Below are positions 1-10,174 of a stretch of 64,000 bases of DNA, one piece after another. How positions within the stretch are numbered: the first letter of the stretch is position 1; every line of letters begins with the position of its first letter. Made by a program: the position numbers and the translations under genes. Location of the stretch: the NCBI GenBank assembly GCA_963556255.1, contig OY744614.1, positions 1,336,747 to 1,400,746 on the forward strand. The letters are read 5' to 3'. A model generated the notes under the pieces. That model ran no database searches. It was not told where the DNA came from and was given only the letters and a program-made list of their open reading frames with translations. This DNA is from Allolobophora icterica. Taxonomy: Eukaryota; Annelida; Clitellata; Crassiclitellata; Lumbricidae.

Positions 1-544
1 TGCAAATTGAATTTGGATTATAACAAGCCAAATCCCGTTAAAATATCCCGTTCCTGTACCCCACAACCATAGTATATACCAAGGACACCCCAAGATATGC
101 GGCTGGTGGTCATACTGGCATATGGTTTACCAGCCAAGAAATAAATTTTTAGCGCAAGTTTTTGTAAAATACCATGTATCAGTCGAATGCAAATTGAATT
201 TGGATTATAACAAGCCAAATCCCGTTAAAATATTTCCAATCCTGTACCCCACAACAGGGAACAACTACATGCAAACAATTGAATACATGCGAAAAATCCC
301 GAAATTCCAAAAAAACTACAAAAGAGTAGGCCCCCTATTAAAGTTCAAATAAAGTTTCACCAGGTGGCGCTATTGTGAAATACCATATATCAGTCGATTG
401 CAAATTGAATTTGGATTATAACAAGCCAAATCCCGTTAAAATATTCCAATCCGTTCTCCAGATATCACAATGAAAACATTGGGGTCCGGTCGGACCCCCC
501 CGTTGGGCATTCGTGTAACAAAAAATAGCTTGGGCACTCGAGGG
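1..544. mobile_element. piggyBac-like element, terminal fragment running off the left edge
   Basis: The right boundary is CTCGAGGG followed by TTAA (545-548), so read inward the end is CCCTCGAGTGCCC next to a TTAA target. That is the classic piggyBac arrangement. A matching inward end (CCCTCGAATGCCC after TTAA) starts at 53228, and both carry a TCCGACCGGACCCC block about 15-50 bp inside. The stretch CCATAGTATATACCAAGGAC near 67-86 also recurs at 53389-53408. A roughly 44-bp segment beginning GCAAATTGAATTTGG occurs three times (about 2, 189, 400). No transposase is visible, so this is probably a non-autonomous copy. Confidence 0.6.
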
Positions 545-548
545 TTAA

Positions 549-904
549 CAATCGTTTAATCGATTGGATAGCAATCAATTGCGTCGAGTTACCATCACCG
601 ATCCTAGCCGTCACAAGATGTCGTTAGTACAACTGACAGTAATACACAAAATCCACTGCTCCACTTAGACACCTTTTAAGCGCTTTGCCCATCAGCTATA
701 GATTCATGTCAATCGCGTTTAATCGCCAGAATTTTTCAAACATTAACCTGGTGAAATGCAAGGTCGTCGTCAACTGAATGGACATCGAGAAGATGTTGTT
801 AAACACAAAGTATGGCTCCGTTTGAATTCTGGTAGCTTCAAATAATTTCTTTCGGATTCCAATTTAAAGAAGGAACGGCAAAGAAGTGTCACAGCATGAA
901 GTTT
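549..904 (+). repeat. A-repeat copy (about two 180-bp units)
   Basis: A representative full A-repeat. It contains the core CACAAGATGTCGTTAG near 614, a second core TTAGACACCTTTTAAG near 666, and a further degenerate core near 790, about 176 bp after the first. It ends in a conserved block (GAAGTGTCA..GCATGAAGTTTA) that leads directly into a TAA array. Close relatives occur at 5926-6110, 29096-29430, 31670-32000, 39330-39790, 51900-52100 and 61310-61720. No coding frame is conserved. Confidence 0.75.
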
Positions 905-1034
<130 letters not shown>

Positions 1035-1214
1035 GACGTTCGCGAAACGTCTTCTTGTTTGAACGCCTTGCGCTCACGATTCAACGTTTCAACACAGTGG
1101 CCATTAGGGGTGACTTCAACAATTTTAACCTAGACGAATAGGGCCCATTCCAGACAAATCTATTTTGTAAATAATGTTGAAGTCCCTGAATGATCCTGTA
1201 TACGTCGGGGCAAA
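1035..1214 (+). mobile_element. RFN-LINE 3' end (ORF C-terminus plus 3' UTR)
   Basis: A short frame ending at TAG (1139-1141) encodes FERLALTIQRFNTVAIRGDF. It matches the frame at 20502-20558 (RFNAVAFKGTF..TDE, stop). Both are followed by the same UTR block (AGTCCCTGA.GATCCTGTATAC.TCGGGGCAAA) and then a TAA array. I recognise the tail as the C-terminus of a LINE polyprotein common in invertebrate genomes. It is 5'-truncated to about 100 coding bases and abuts the TAA tail of the A-repeat, so it either landed in that microsatellite or was joined there. Confidence 0.6.
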
Positions 1215-1250
1215 ATAATAATAATAATAATAATAGTAATAATAGTAATA

Positions 1251-1298
<48 letters not shown>

Positions 1299-1340
1299 GT
1301 AATAATAATAATAATAATTGTTATTAATAATAATAAGCTA
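1215..1340. repeat. (TAA)n tail with TAG variants
   Basis: 3' tail of the RFN-LINE end, TAA repeats with scattered AGT interruptions. The same tail follows this LINE at 20637 and 44816. Confidence 0.9.
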
Positions 1341-1374
1341 ATAAGCCTAATAAGCCGCAGCCTCACACGCGCGG

Positions 1375-1623
<249 letters not shown>

Positions 1624-1630
1624 GACGGCA

Positions 1631-1800
1631 GTTAGGCCAACTTAGGTATATAGTCTAATTTAGGTTATTAGGCCAGGATCGGTAATTAAGCCAACGTTGG
1701 TAATAAGATCAACGTCCGTAATTAGGCTAACGTCGGTAACTAGGCCAAGTTAATAGAAAAGCCAAGGTTGATTATTAATTAGGCCATCTTAGTTAATTAT
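1631..1800 (+). repeat. 18-bp minisatellite (TTAGGCCAACGTAGGTAA type), degenerate
   Basis: Degenerate tandem copies of an 18-mer containing GGCCAACGT.GGTAAT. The same unit forms arrays at 6755-7185, 38470-38690 (reverse) and 59145-59290 (reverse). Confidence 0.75.
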
Positions 1801-1829
1801 CCTAATGCTCGGAGTACTTTGCTGAGGAC

Positions 1830-1902
1830 CATTTTTACTTCTATGCATATATTAAGAATATCTAATGATCAAGCATTGATCGACGGCTCTGAGCAATTGT
1901 AT
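1830..1902 (-). mobile_element. SINE-a 3' tail fragment (second tail type)
   Basis: On the minus strand it reads TTGCTCAGAGCCGTCGATCA then GCTTGATCATTAGATA. This matches the 3' tail of the SINE-a copies at 33110-33405 and 58860-59130. Confidence 0.55.
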
Positions 1903-2313
1903 TGTATTGTATCTAAACATTTATAAAGCGCCTCTCACAGTATTCGCTAATCAGAGGCGCTCCCAGTGCGAAAGACCCAGTGAATAGAAAGAGGTTTTAA
2001 GACAGCGGAACGAGGCACTTGGGCCACCAGCTAATAAAGAGGCACGTGTCAATGGAGGAAGTTGATTCCATAGAGCAGGAATGAAGGACTTGTTCAGTGT
2101 CCCTACACAGTAACCGTCTCACAGGAGGAGGATCGAACCCGTTCTCTCCTCCTTACAAGGTCGGCGCTTTAACCAATCGGCTACAGTGTCACATCATCAC
2201 TGCCTTTCAGCTCAGCGTTCACAGTTCGAATCCCAGTCTGTAACTGTGCTCAGAAGAATTCGGTTGGTTCGGTTCTACGTCTATGCGAGGGATCCCATCG
2301 GTGACTCTTCCAG
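1903..2313 (-). mobile_element. SINE-a, tRNA-derived head with LINE-derived 3' body
   Basis: On the minus strand this holds a tRNA-like promoter. The A box lies in TAGCCGATTGGTTAAAGCG and the B box in GGGTTCGATCCTCC (about 2190-2125). The 3' half differs from other SINE-a copies. It can be translated as LWNQLPP..ASFRCLKTSF, matching the C-terminus LWNDLPP..SSLRCLKTFLF of the LINE reverse transcriptase at 3407-5161. It ends in the same hairpin, GCGCCTCT/AGAGGCGC, then TTTATAAAT. Upstream, a second B-box-like GGGATTCGAACTGT lies near 2228-2241. The SINE was presumably mobilised by that LINE. Confidence 0.75.
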
Positions 2314-3333
2314 TTTAATTAATTTGCTCACAGGTGAAGTTCTTGTTCTAAATCCCCGACTGAAATTAGACACCTTTAACACCAGGTCAATAACAATTAC
2401 ATAGGGCCTACTCACCAGTCGCGTTCAGTCACAAGCTACTGCTTTTGCGGCTGTTGAGGCTTAAGATCGAGGGTAAGGTCGATTTCGAAGTAACTAATAA
2501 TGCACAAGATGTCACTAAACACTAAAATTACTACTACATAAGATGAAAAAATGCAGTTATACACATTCGTTTCTCAGGGCGTTGTCTGACGGAATCCGAG
2601 AATGTTATCTCCACCTACTAGAGCTGGAAAGAACAGCGAACAGGAAGAAATCAATCGACATCAGTTCTGAGCAACCACGTGTAGTAACAATTACAGAAAA
2701 AAAGTACAAATTTAAAGTGAGGTCTTTGTATAAACAAACACTTTATAAATTAGTAAATAATAATTATGTACTGGTCCCGAACTATACAGCGAAACACAAA
2801 CAATACAATTACAATTGAACTTGTTTAATGTAATAATTATAGTAAGCATTGTGTAGTGAACAAACGAACTAATGGAAAAAAAATGGAAAAGGTTTGTTGT
2901 TGTTTAACGACGCTGTGTCAGAACATAGATGATCAGCGTCACCCTCCTTCTTTATCTAGGCTTGGGACTGGCACTGCCAGATACGCGTAGTATAGCAGTA
3001 GTTACCTCTGTTTAGCGGTATCTTATTGTTGTAAAGACCGTTGGTGTCGACCTTATCCAACCTTAAGCTAATCGATAAAAAAAACTGGAGGCACGGATAC
3101 TCCTAGTGCGCAAGGCAAATTGCGCCATGTATTTACCAATCGTTTAATCGCTTGGATAGCAATTCCTTCAAATCTCCTTAGGGTTTTCGTCAACGACCCT
3201 GACAGTCGCAAGATGTCGTTAGTACAATGGACATAAATACATGAAATCAACTGCGTCAGTTTAAACACCTTTTAAACGGTTTGTTTTTGCAGGTATAGAT
3301 AACGTTGGTCGCGTTTAATTGCAAGTATATAAT

Positions 3334-5161
3334 CTTATCTTATCTTATATGATTATTTATAAAGCGCCTCTCACAGCATAGACTATTCAGAGGCGCTCCC
3401 AGCGTGTCAGCCCCGAGGGAAAAGAAAGGTCTTTAGGCAGCGGAGAGAAGAAGGCGAGATCCCAAGCAATATCTTGCTACGGAGAGAGGGGGGCAGGTCA
3501 TTCCAAAGGGAAGGGCCAAGGATGGCAAAAGCACGATGCTGAGCCATCGAAGTCCTTGCGCGAGGGACAAGCAGATCAAAGCGGTCAGCAGACCGAAGAG
3601 GGCGGGAAGAAAGAGCAGATAGAGGTTTGCGCATTAGGTCACAGAGGTATTTAGGAGCTTTTCCCAGTTGAGTCCTAGAGACCAGGAGAAGAACCTTGTA
3701 TTGGATGCGGGAAGCAACAGGAAGCCAGTGAAGTACATCAGTCATAAAGGTAGTTATGTGAGAGAAGCGAGGAAAACGGGCAATGAGCCTGGCAGCCGCA
3801 TTCAGAACAGACTGCAGAGATGAAAGGCGCGCTTTAGGGAGCCCAGCAAACAATGAATTGCAATAGTCAATGCGGCAGCAAATGAAGGCATGGACCATAG
3901 TAGTGAACACTGAAGGAGAAACTGATCTTCTTACAGCCCTCAAACGCCTCAGATGATAGAAACAGGAACGTGTCAGGTGGGAGAGGTGTTCAGAAAACGA
4001 GAGGGTACTATCAAGGGTGACACCCAAATCCCGAACACTGGATGAAAATGAAAAAGCAGGGTATATTGACGACAGAAGTGGGATATCAAGTTTAGAAAGT
4101 TGCTGTTTAGTGCCAAACCAGATCAGTTGGGTCTTAGAAGAGTTAAGGTTGAGTCGATTTGATGACATCCAAGAGTGGAGATCATGTGACAGGGAATTAA
4201 TGGATCCAACAAGGGAGATCTGCTGAGAGGATGGGCCTTGGACAAAGATCTGAACGTCATCTGCATAAAGGTGACCAGAGGTAAAGTGTTTAGTAAATAT
4301 AGAAGCTATGTCAGCTGTGTAGAGTAAGTACAGAATGGGGCCAAGAACAGAACCCTGTGGGACACCATACTCAACTCTAACCCAGGCAGTTCTGGAGTCA
4401 CCAAGGACAATCCTCTGAGTACGGTCAGAGAGGTGAGATTTAAACCAAAGAAGAGGGAGACCACTGAGACCACAAGATAGTTCAAGACGTCGAAGTAGGA
4501 TTTCATGGTCAACCATGTCGAAGGCCGAGGAAACATCAAAGAGCGCTAGAAGCGTCAAATGAGACCTGTCAATGGCAGTATAAATGTCCGAGAGAAGGGA
4601 CAGGAGGGCAGTTTCCGTAGAATGGTGACCTCTAAACCCTGATTGACTAGAAGGGAGGAGTCCAGACTGTTCAAGATAGGGCAGAAGTTGAAGCGAGACA
4701 AGTCTCTCAAGAGTTTTAGAGAGAAAAGAAAGGTTAGAAATAGGACGATAGTTAGAACATACTTGTGAGTCAAGATTAGGTTTTTTGAGGATAGGGAAGA
4801 CAATAGCTTGCTTCTGAGATGGAGGGAGATGGCCCTCTGCTAGAGACCTATTGAACAAATATATCAAAAATGGGACAACATCATCCAAAACATTAGTAAG
4901 AATAAACGGAGGAAGCGGGTCCAGTTCACAAGATTTCTGGTTTGAAGAGCTGAGAACACGTCGAAGATCAGCCTCAAGGATGGGACGAAAGTCACCAAAC
5001 TTGAAGTCCGTGCGTGTGAATTCAGGTGGAGGCGAGTCGGCGGTTGAAGCACGTAAGCCCGCAATCTTTTCTGTCATCATTCTGAGGAAATCATTGGCCG
5101 AAAACGCAGGAGAGGAAGACGAACGGGAGGCTCGGCCCAGGAGTCCCGATATGGAAGACCA
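3334..5161 (-). mobile_element. L2/CR1-like LINE, 5'-truncated, about 1.83 kb
   Basis: The boundaries come from the empty site at 23611-23640, where GCAAGTATATAAT runs directly into GAGAGTGTGATGCTAG. Here the same two halves are separated by 3334-5161. The 3' end on the minus strand has the hairpin GCGCCTCT..AGAGGCGC, then TTTATAAATAATCATATAAG and short ATAAG repeats. No clear target-site duplication is seen. The same 3' tail is found on SINE-a at 1903-1970 and on the tail fragment at 44245-44336. Confidence 0.85.
3407..5161 (-). CDS. LINE reverse transcriptase, L2/CR1-like, N-terminally truncated
   Basis: An RNA-directed DNA polymerase of a non-LTR retrotransposon, which would copy the element RNA at a nicked target. 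The frame is open for 585 codons from the truncation point to the stop. An internal ATG lies at 5080, but true upstream residues (..WSSISGLLGRAS..) precede it, so that ATG is not the natural start. Counting from that Met: NYRPISNLS near 110, FDVSSAFDMVDH near 181 (first catalytic Asp), GVPQGSVLGP near 239, and the YADD active site at 272-275. A conserved DVLHWLPV..RI and the LWNDLPP C-terminus follow. The apurinic endonuclease domain and the 5' UTR are missing. No internal stop or frameshift is visible, suggesting a recent insertion, but the copy cannot be autonomous. Confidence 0.9.
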   Translation of the reverse strand, partial: WSSISGLLGRASRSSSSPAFSANDFLRMMTEKIAGLRASTADSPPPEFTRTDFKFGDFRPILEADLRRVLSSSNQKSCELDPLPPFILTNVLDDVVPFLIYLFNRSLAEGHLPPSQKQAIVFPILKKPNLDSQVCSNYRPISNLSFLSKTLERLVSLQLLPYLEQSGLLPSSQSGFRGHHSTETALLSLLSDIYTAIDRSHLTLLALFDVSSAFDMVDHEILLRRLELSCGLSGLPLLWFKSHLSDRTQRIVLGDSRTAWVRVEYGVPQGSVLGPILYLLYTADIASIFTKHFTSGHLYADDVQIFVQGPSSQQISLVGSINSLSHDLHSWMSSNRLNLNSSKTQLIWFGTKQQLSKLDIPLLSSIYPAFSFSSSVRDLGVTLDSTLSFSEHLSHLTRSCFYHLRRLRAVRRSVSPSVFTTMVHAFICCRIDYCNSLFAGLPKARLSSLQSVLNAAARLIARFPRFSHITTFMTDVLHWLPVASRIQYKVLLLVSRTQLGKAPKYLCDLMRKPLSALSSRPLRSADRFDLLVPRARTSMAQHRAFAILGPSLWNDLPPSLRSKILLGISPSSLRCLKTFLFPRG

Positions 5162-5925
5162 GAGAGTGTGGTGCTAGTAAATTACATATATAACACATTG
5201 ATTAATGAGTATCTATATTACAACCATCCAACATTTGGTTCTTGGATGTCGCATATGGTTTGATTTGGTTTATGTATTGGAGTAAAATCAATATTATATT
5301 ATATAGTGCTGTATTATTGTGTTGCAATAAAGGAAATATACATGTAATTGTAACTTGAATGCATTGAAATCAAACTTGAGACAATTATGCTCATATATGC
5401 TTTGTTAATTAATAAAACTTATAGTTGACTGTGTTAGATACCTGAACAATTTCTTTAAAAAGGAACTTGGTATAACCATATGTTTCATTTAATGTGCATG
5501 ATGTATGTGAAATTTATTACTATTTCATACATGATATGACTGTAGTGGCAGATATTGAACTGAGGAATAAGAAATAATCAATTAAACATTTCAAAGATAA
5601 AATAAGAATATAATGTCATAATTATAATTATATGTACTGTGCATCTGAAGTTGTTTAAATATTTCTTGCGAGTGACAATAGTTGGGAAGTACTGTTTCAT
5701 TTGTATCAAAACAGTTTAGAGCTATGTGTTTTATAAATAACATTAGATATATTGCTTTAAATGATGTGAAATTATTGATATTGTAAGCTTATGTTTGACA
5801 CCTTTGAATGGTGTCTTTCGGACACTAAGTTTATCGTTTTCTGTAAACTGTATTTCTAAATTGTCGTCAACGGCCTTTGGTGTCATAAGACGACGTTAAA
5901 CTGTGGAATAAAAAAAAAATATTCG

Positions 5926-6665
5926 CAGATTAGTTAATCAATGCGAAAGAAATGCAAGGTCGTCGTCAACTGAATGGACATCGAGAAGATGTTTTTAAAC
6001 ACAAAGTTAGGCTTTGTTTGAATTGCGGTATCTTCAAATGATTTCTTTCCGATTCTGTTTTAAAGAAAGAACTATAAATAAATTTCGGGGCATGAAGTTT
6101 ACATTAATAATAACTATAATATATTAATGTTAATAATAATAAATCAGGAGTGTGTCGTCGCTGGCGCTTCCTGCATTTTTGGCTTGAGCCGCGGGCACTC
6201 TCCGCCTCTAATCCTTCATTTTAACTTTTATCCAGCTTACACCGGATGCACATCTCCTAGCATTGAAGTGTGAGTGATCCTCCAAGACGGGATCGCTGAT
6301 GCAGAGACCATGCCCTCACATCAACAGGCTCAAAGGGACAAGCCCTCGTTGAATCAAGCGGCCAACACACTGTTTCAAGGGAAAACGTTTAATCGCTTGG
6401 GTTCCCGTCAATAACCTTGGCAATCACCAGATGCGCTAGTGAAATCTACTGCTTCGCTTAGACACCTTTGAAACGCTTCCCTTTGTAGCTATAGATCATC
6501 GTCAATGGCGTCAATTCTTCAGATTTCTTCTATCTAGCCGGTGAGATGCAAGGTCGTCGTCAACTGAACGGACTTCGAGAAGATTTTTGAATTCCGAAAT
6601 CTTCAAATAATTTGTTCGGAAATATATTTTAGAGAAAGAACTGTAAAGAAGTGCTAGAGCATGAA
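5926..6665 (+). repeat. A-repeat, E-segment and second A-repeat
   Basis: An A-repeat 3' half (5930-6105, ending GGGGCATGAAGTTTACAT). Then an approximately 265-bp segment (6130-6395) carrying CTCCAAGACGGGATCGCTGA, TGCAGAGACCATGCCCTCAC and GGACAAGCCCTCGTTGAATC. Then another A-repeat (6395-6665). The same E-segment occurs inverted at 39050-39310 and 61110-61300, each time beside an A-repeat. Confidence 0.7.
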
Positions 6666-6754
6666 GTGGTATGTGCCTAACTTTTCTAGAAAAAATTCAT
6701 TTCTATAAGGGCAATTCTATTTCAACTTTCTGTTCTTGACGACTTTTAGGTAAA

Positions 6755-7185
6755 AAGGCCAACGTTGGTAAAATTATAGGCCAACGTATGTGATAAGACA
6801 AATGCCTGTTATTGGGCCAACTCAGAGTAAGATCAACGTAGGTAATTAAGTAGGAAGACCAAAACAGGTCATAATGCCAACGTAGGTAATGCGGCCATGA
6901 TCGGGTAATGAGGCCAACGTAAACAAAAAGGACAGCGGCCCCAATTTGGTCAACGCAGGCAATAAGGCCAACGTCGGTAAGTAGGCCAACATAGGGAAGT
7001 AGGCCAACGTAATTAGGATAACGTAGGGAATTAGGCCAACATAAATAAGTAGGCCAATGTAGGTAATTAGAACACGGTAGGTAATTAGGCCAACATAGAG
7101 AAGTATGCCAATGTAGGTAATTAGAACACGGTCGGTGTTAGGCCCACGTAGGTAATTAGTCCAACGTTGGTGATTAGGCCAAGTT
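6755..7185 (+). repeat. 18-bp minisatellite, largest array
   Basis: About 20 degenerate copies of an 18-mer around GGCCAACGTAGGTAATTA. The spacing is irregular and there are many substitutions. Partner arrays are at 1631, 38470 and 59145. It is not a CRISPR array: there are no unique spacers, and the repeat is contiguous. Confidence 0.8.
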
Positions 7186-7296
7186 GTATATCCGTGAGCC
7201 AGTTGCAGTTTGTATCGATCGAGGCATACGTGGTTGGGTAGTGCCGAGGACTTCAGTTTCTTGGCCTCGGCATATAAGCAAGGATGGTCTGTCCAC

Positions 7297-8822
7297 TCGC
7301 TTCAATAGATGTTTTAAACAATGTAAATTAATATATCGAGATTGATATATTGTTAATATAGCACGTATTTAGTAACGTTAAAATAGCAGTTGACATAAGA
7401 CACCTTAAAAACGATTTAAGAAATGCCATATAGTTATAATCACAACTCGCTCATTTGGATGTAGGTGAAATAAATGCTTTTCTTATCGACGTCAACGATA
7501 ACTGTCAACAATGACAGGAAAATTTCTTTGTACCGTTTGCAGGGGAGAGAGATTTTGTAGGGGAGGGGATTTTTGTAGGGGAGGGGCGATTTTTGTACGG
7601 GGTAGCAAACTGACGTTTTTAAAAACAGAAACCATGACAACTTTAAAAACAAATTATGGTCAAGGACTTTAGGCCTACCTCAATAATTGAGTGTTTTACG
7701 CATTGAAAATCGTGTTAGAACTTTTGTAATAGTCATAATACTCAAACGATTTTCTTTTTGCAAAATATGTGCAAAATCCAGCCTTGTAAAAGGCGTTCGC
7801 AGATTCCATAGTTAAAATAACACTGAAAAGGCACGACGTGGCATCTTCTTAGTGCGCGCAAAGGTAACAACAAGTTCACTTCGAGACGCAGAAGGAATAT
7901 ATCCACGGTCAGCCAGACCCGAATTTGGACAAGAGACAGGGGCGTTCCCTCACTGGCACACTCAGACTGCTATCCTAAATTCAATGCGCTGGGAAATAGG
8001 CAGCTGATGGAGAACGTCACGAAATGTAATGTGAGCCTTGATCAAGTAGTAGTTTCAGTTAAAAGACACTATGGAAACAGAAATCATCAGCTTCTCCCTC
8101 CTCCTTTAACAAGGCTTGTTACTGGCACTGCCAGAATACGAATAGTGGCGTAGTTGAGCATTGGTCAAATACCACCTTTAACACGGTGTCAACCAATGCC
8201 ATATAAATATGTTGGTTTTATGATACTTGGGTAAATTCGCTTCGGTTGACACCGTTTTAAAGGTGTCTATAGAGAGCGTTGTAACCCCCATATGCAGCCA
8301 CTCTGCCTTACGAATTGATCTTCTGGATGTTGACCTGATCACGGTTTGGTTTTGGTGCGACATCTGTTGATGCCTTGATGTGTCTGTTATTACATTTAGC
8401 TGTCCATTTACGTCTACAAAATCCGCTCCTTTTTGTTGATTCTATTTCAAATGATTATGCATCTAACAGTTGTGCTCATCTCAGATACAAATAAAGCCTA
8501 CTTTCTTTAATTAATTACTCACTCGATCAATCAATCAATCAATCACAGATCCATTAACTTGCTAACTAACTTTCTCGATCGCTTACTTACTTACCTTGTG
8601 TAACAACGTTAAAAATCAGTTAACATTCGACACCTTTAACACGATTGTAAAAAATGCTATATATACTAAACGTATGGCATCTCATATCGTGTCATCGTCA
8701 TTAGTGTTCTCTACGCGTGCTAACTTTAAAATAGCCGTTGACATAAGAAACCTTTACAACGGTCATAAACTATGCTATATATTTAAAATATGCGCGTATT
8801 CGATGATTTTCATGCGTTGCTT
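7297..8822. other. Intergenic, scattered degenerate 180-bp units
   Basis: No coding region. A G-rich tandem of about 20 bp (TTTTGTAGGGGAGGGGATT type) lies at 7545-7610. A copy of the CTGGCACTGCCAG motif family lies near 8095-8145. Unit cores (CACCTTTAACACG, GTTTTAAAGGTGTC) lie near 8180, 8250, 8630 and 8750. A short CAAT run is at 8526-8544. Confidence 0.5.
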
Positions 8823-9760
8823 TCATTCATTCAATAACCATGGGCTCAGCGCCCGTAGGTGTCTGATGCCTTCTTTACAATGTATTTCCACTCAGTTCTG
8901 TCCAGTGCCGAGTGGCTCAGTTCCTGGAGACTTGCCCGCACCATTCTTCAATGTCATCTGTCCATTCCCTGTGAGGTCTTCCTCCTTTGTTTGTGCCTTC
9001 CATCATCCCAAACATCAAAGTTTTAATTTTTCTGTCCTCCTTCATTCTGCAGATGTGTCCGAACAGTCTTAACTTCCTCTGCATAATTTTTTGCATTAGA
9101 TTTTCAGTCAGATTGATTCTTCTGTATAATTCTTCATTGCTGACCTTTTGAGTCCATCCTATTCTGAGAATCTTACGATAGCATTTTCGTTCGAATGCCA
9201 ACACTCTCTTTTGTGAAGCCTTTGTAAGCACCCATGTCTCGCACCCATACATCATGCTACTGAACACACATGCCTTTAATACACTCAGTTTAGTCCTCAT
9301 ACTAATTGCCTTGCCTTTCCAAATTTTGTCCATGGCTTTCAGCACGGCTGTTCCTTTAACTATGCGTATATTTATTTGCACTTTTGCAGTCTAAATCGTA
9401 GGTTATGTTGCTTCCAAGATATGTAAACTTCTTCACATTCTCCAACTCTATGCTATCGACCACAATCTGATGATTTATCTCCTTGTCACCAAATACCATA
9501 GTTTTTGTTTTATCGAAGTTCATAATCAAACCATATTTCTTGGCTTCAACATTCAGCATCTGTACTGTTCGTTCTAATTCCATCTCAGATTCTTCCAAGA
9601 TATCAACATCATCTGCAAAGCGAAGGTTGTTTATTCGCATTCCGTGAACTGAGATTCCTTTTTCTTCACTTTTGATTCTGTCCATTGCTCTTTCCAGATC
9701 GGTGATGAACACAGTAGGTGACACTGGATCGCCTTGTCTCATACAAGGCTTAAATCTTTC
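8823..9760 (-). pseudogene. RTE-like LINE reverse transcriptase remnant
   Basis: Two overlapping minus-strand frames (9742-9356, then 9381-8917) together encode the palm-to-C-terminus of an endonuclease-reverse transcriptase. RQGDPVSPTVF is followed by RFADDVDILEES (FADD active site), KKFTYLGSNIT, KIWKGKAISMRTKL, YGCETW and ILRIGWTQKVSNEELYRR. A frameshift near 9370 separates the halves, and a second after SRN leads to a frame with ELSHSALDRTEWK..VKKASDT near 8890-8845. The 3' end has short TGAA repeats at 8825-8835. The element is 5'-truncated near 9760. Clade assignment to RTE is by remembered motif pattern. Confidence 0.8.
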
Positions 9761-10174
9761 GTTCTAAACCACGTTGTAATCATTTTAGCCATTGCATTAA
9801 TCTGTCAAAATTTCTTATCTCAGTAAGGCATTTTGGTCTTCGATAACCTGCCACAGAGAATGCGTTCTGTCTGTCTGTCTCTTTCTTTGTCACTTTATTA
9901 AAATTCCTTATTATTAAAGGAGTGGTGACCTACTCCTGATCAGTCCTCCCTCCCCTCCGTCCTATTCCCTCTCCCCTTCCCTTCGTCCTCCCATCTCTGT
10001 GTTGGTTAGCTAAATTTGATTGGCTTAAATCTTGAAACTGGGTGACTCAATTGTTGAGCTTCTCGTAACTTAGGCGTTGTTTTCAATTCTACCATGTCTC
10101 TCACTGACCATATAAACAGTATTTCTAAGTCATCATTCGTGACAAACGCATAATTAGACGTTATGTGACCATGT
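9761..10174. other. Unassigned stretch
   Basis: No gene seen. It contains a pyrimidine-rich patch (9938-9990) and a sequence near 10040-10175 that may be the degraded upstream part of the following LINE. Confidence 0.4.

Larger units (their letters stand above)
3314..5925 (+). mobile_element. R-LINE 3' end, itself split by an L2/CR1-like LINE
   Basis: Positions 3314-3333 plus 5162-5915 together match 23604-24375 at very high identity. The block includes GTGTTGCAATAAAGGAAATA and the ending GTCATAAGACGACGTTAAAC TGTGGAATA. Only the last ~780 bp of the LINE, all UTR, is present. The matching position in the inverted-duplication partner (about 39535-39545) lacks it: GGTCGCGTTTATTCGCCAGA runs through there uninterrupted. 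It therefore inserted after the duplication formed. Confidence 0.8.
2410..7296 (+). repeat. Left arm of a large inverted duplication (partner 38357-42310)
   Basis: This arm reads as the reverse complement of 38357-42310 in the same order. 2410-2812 pairs with 42310-41920, 2813-3312 with about 40035-39560, 5930-6660 with 39540-38800, and 6660-7296 with 38780-38357. Matching landmarks include GACGGAATCCGAGAATGTTA, GATAAGGTCGACATCAACGG (degenerate here) and GATCGAGGCATACGTGGTT. The arm is interrupted by an R-LINE (3314-5925) that is absent from the partner. A sub-block near 2935-3000 (CTGGCACTGCCAG) is a small family also seen at 8090, 19000, 21630, 39870, 45810 and 63360. Confidence 0.8.

Noticed and set aside
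2125..2190. tRNA gene on the minus strand
   Set aside because: It is the head of SINE-a, repeated at 33200 and 58790 with the same downstream body.
4851..5177. 108-codon plus-strand frame
   Set aside because: Antisense to the L2/CR1-like reverse transcriptase.
6755..7185. CRISPR-like regularly repeated 18-mers
   Set aside because: Contiguous degenerate minisatellite without unique spacers, in a eukaryotic repeat context.
8596..9072. 158-codon plus-strand frame
   Set aside because: Antisense to the RTE-like remnant in its 3' half, and begins in degenerate 180-bp units.
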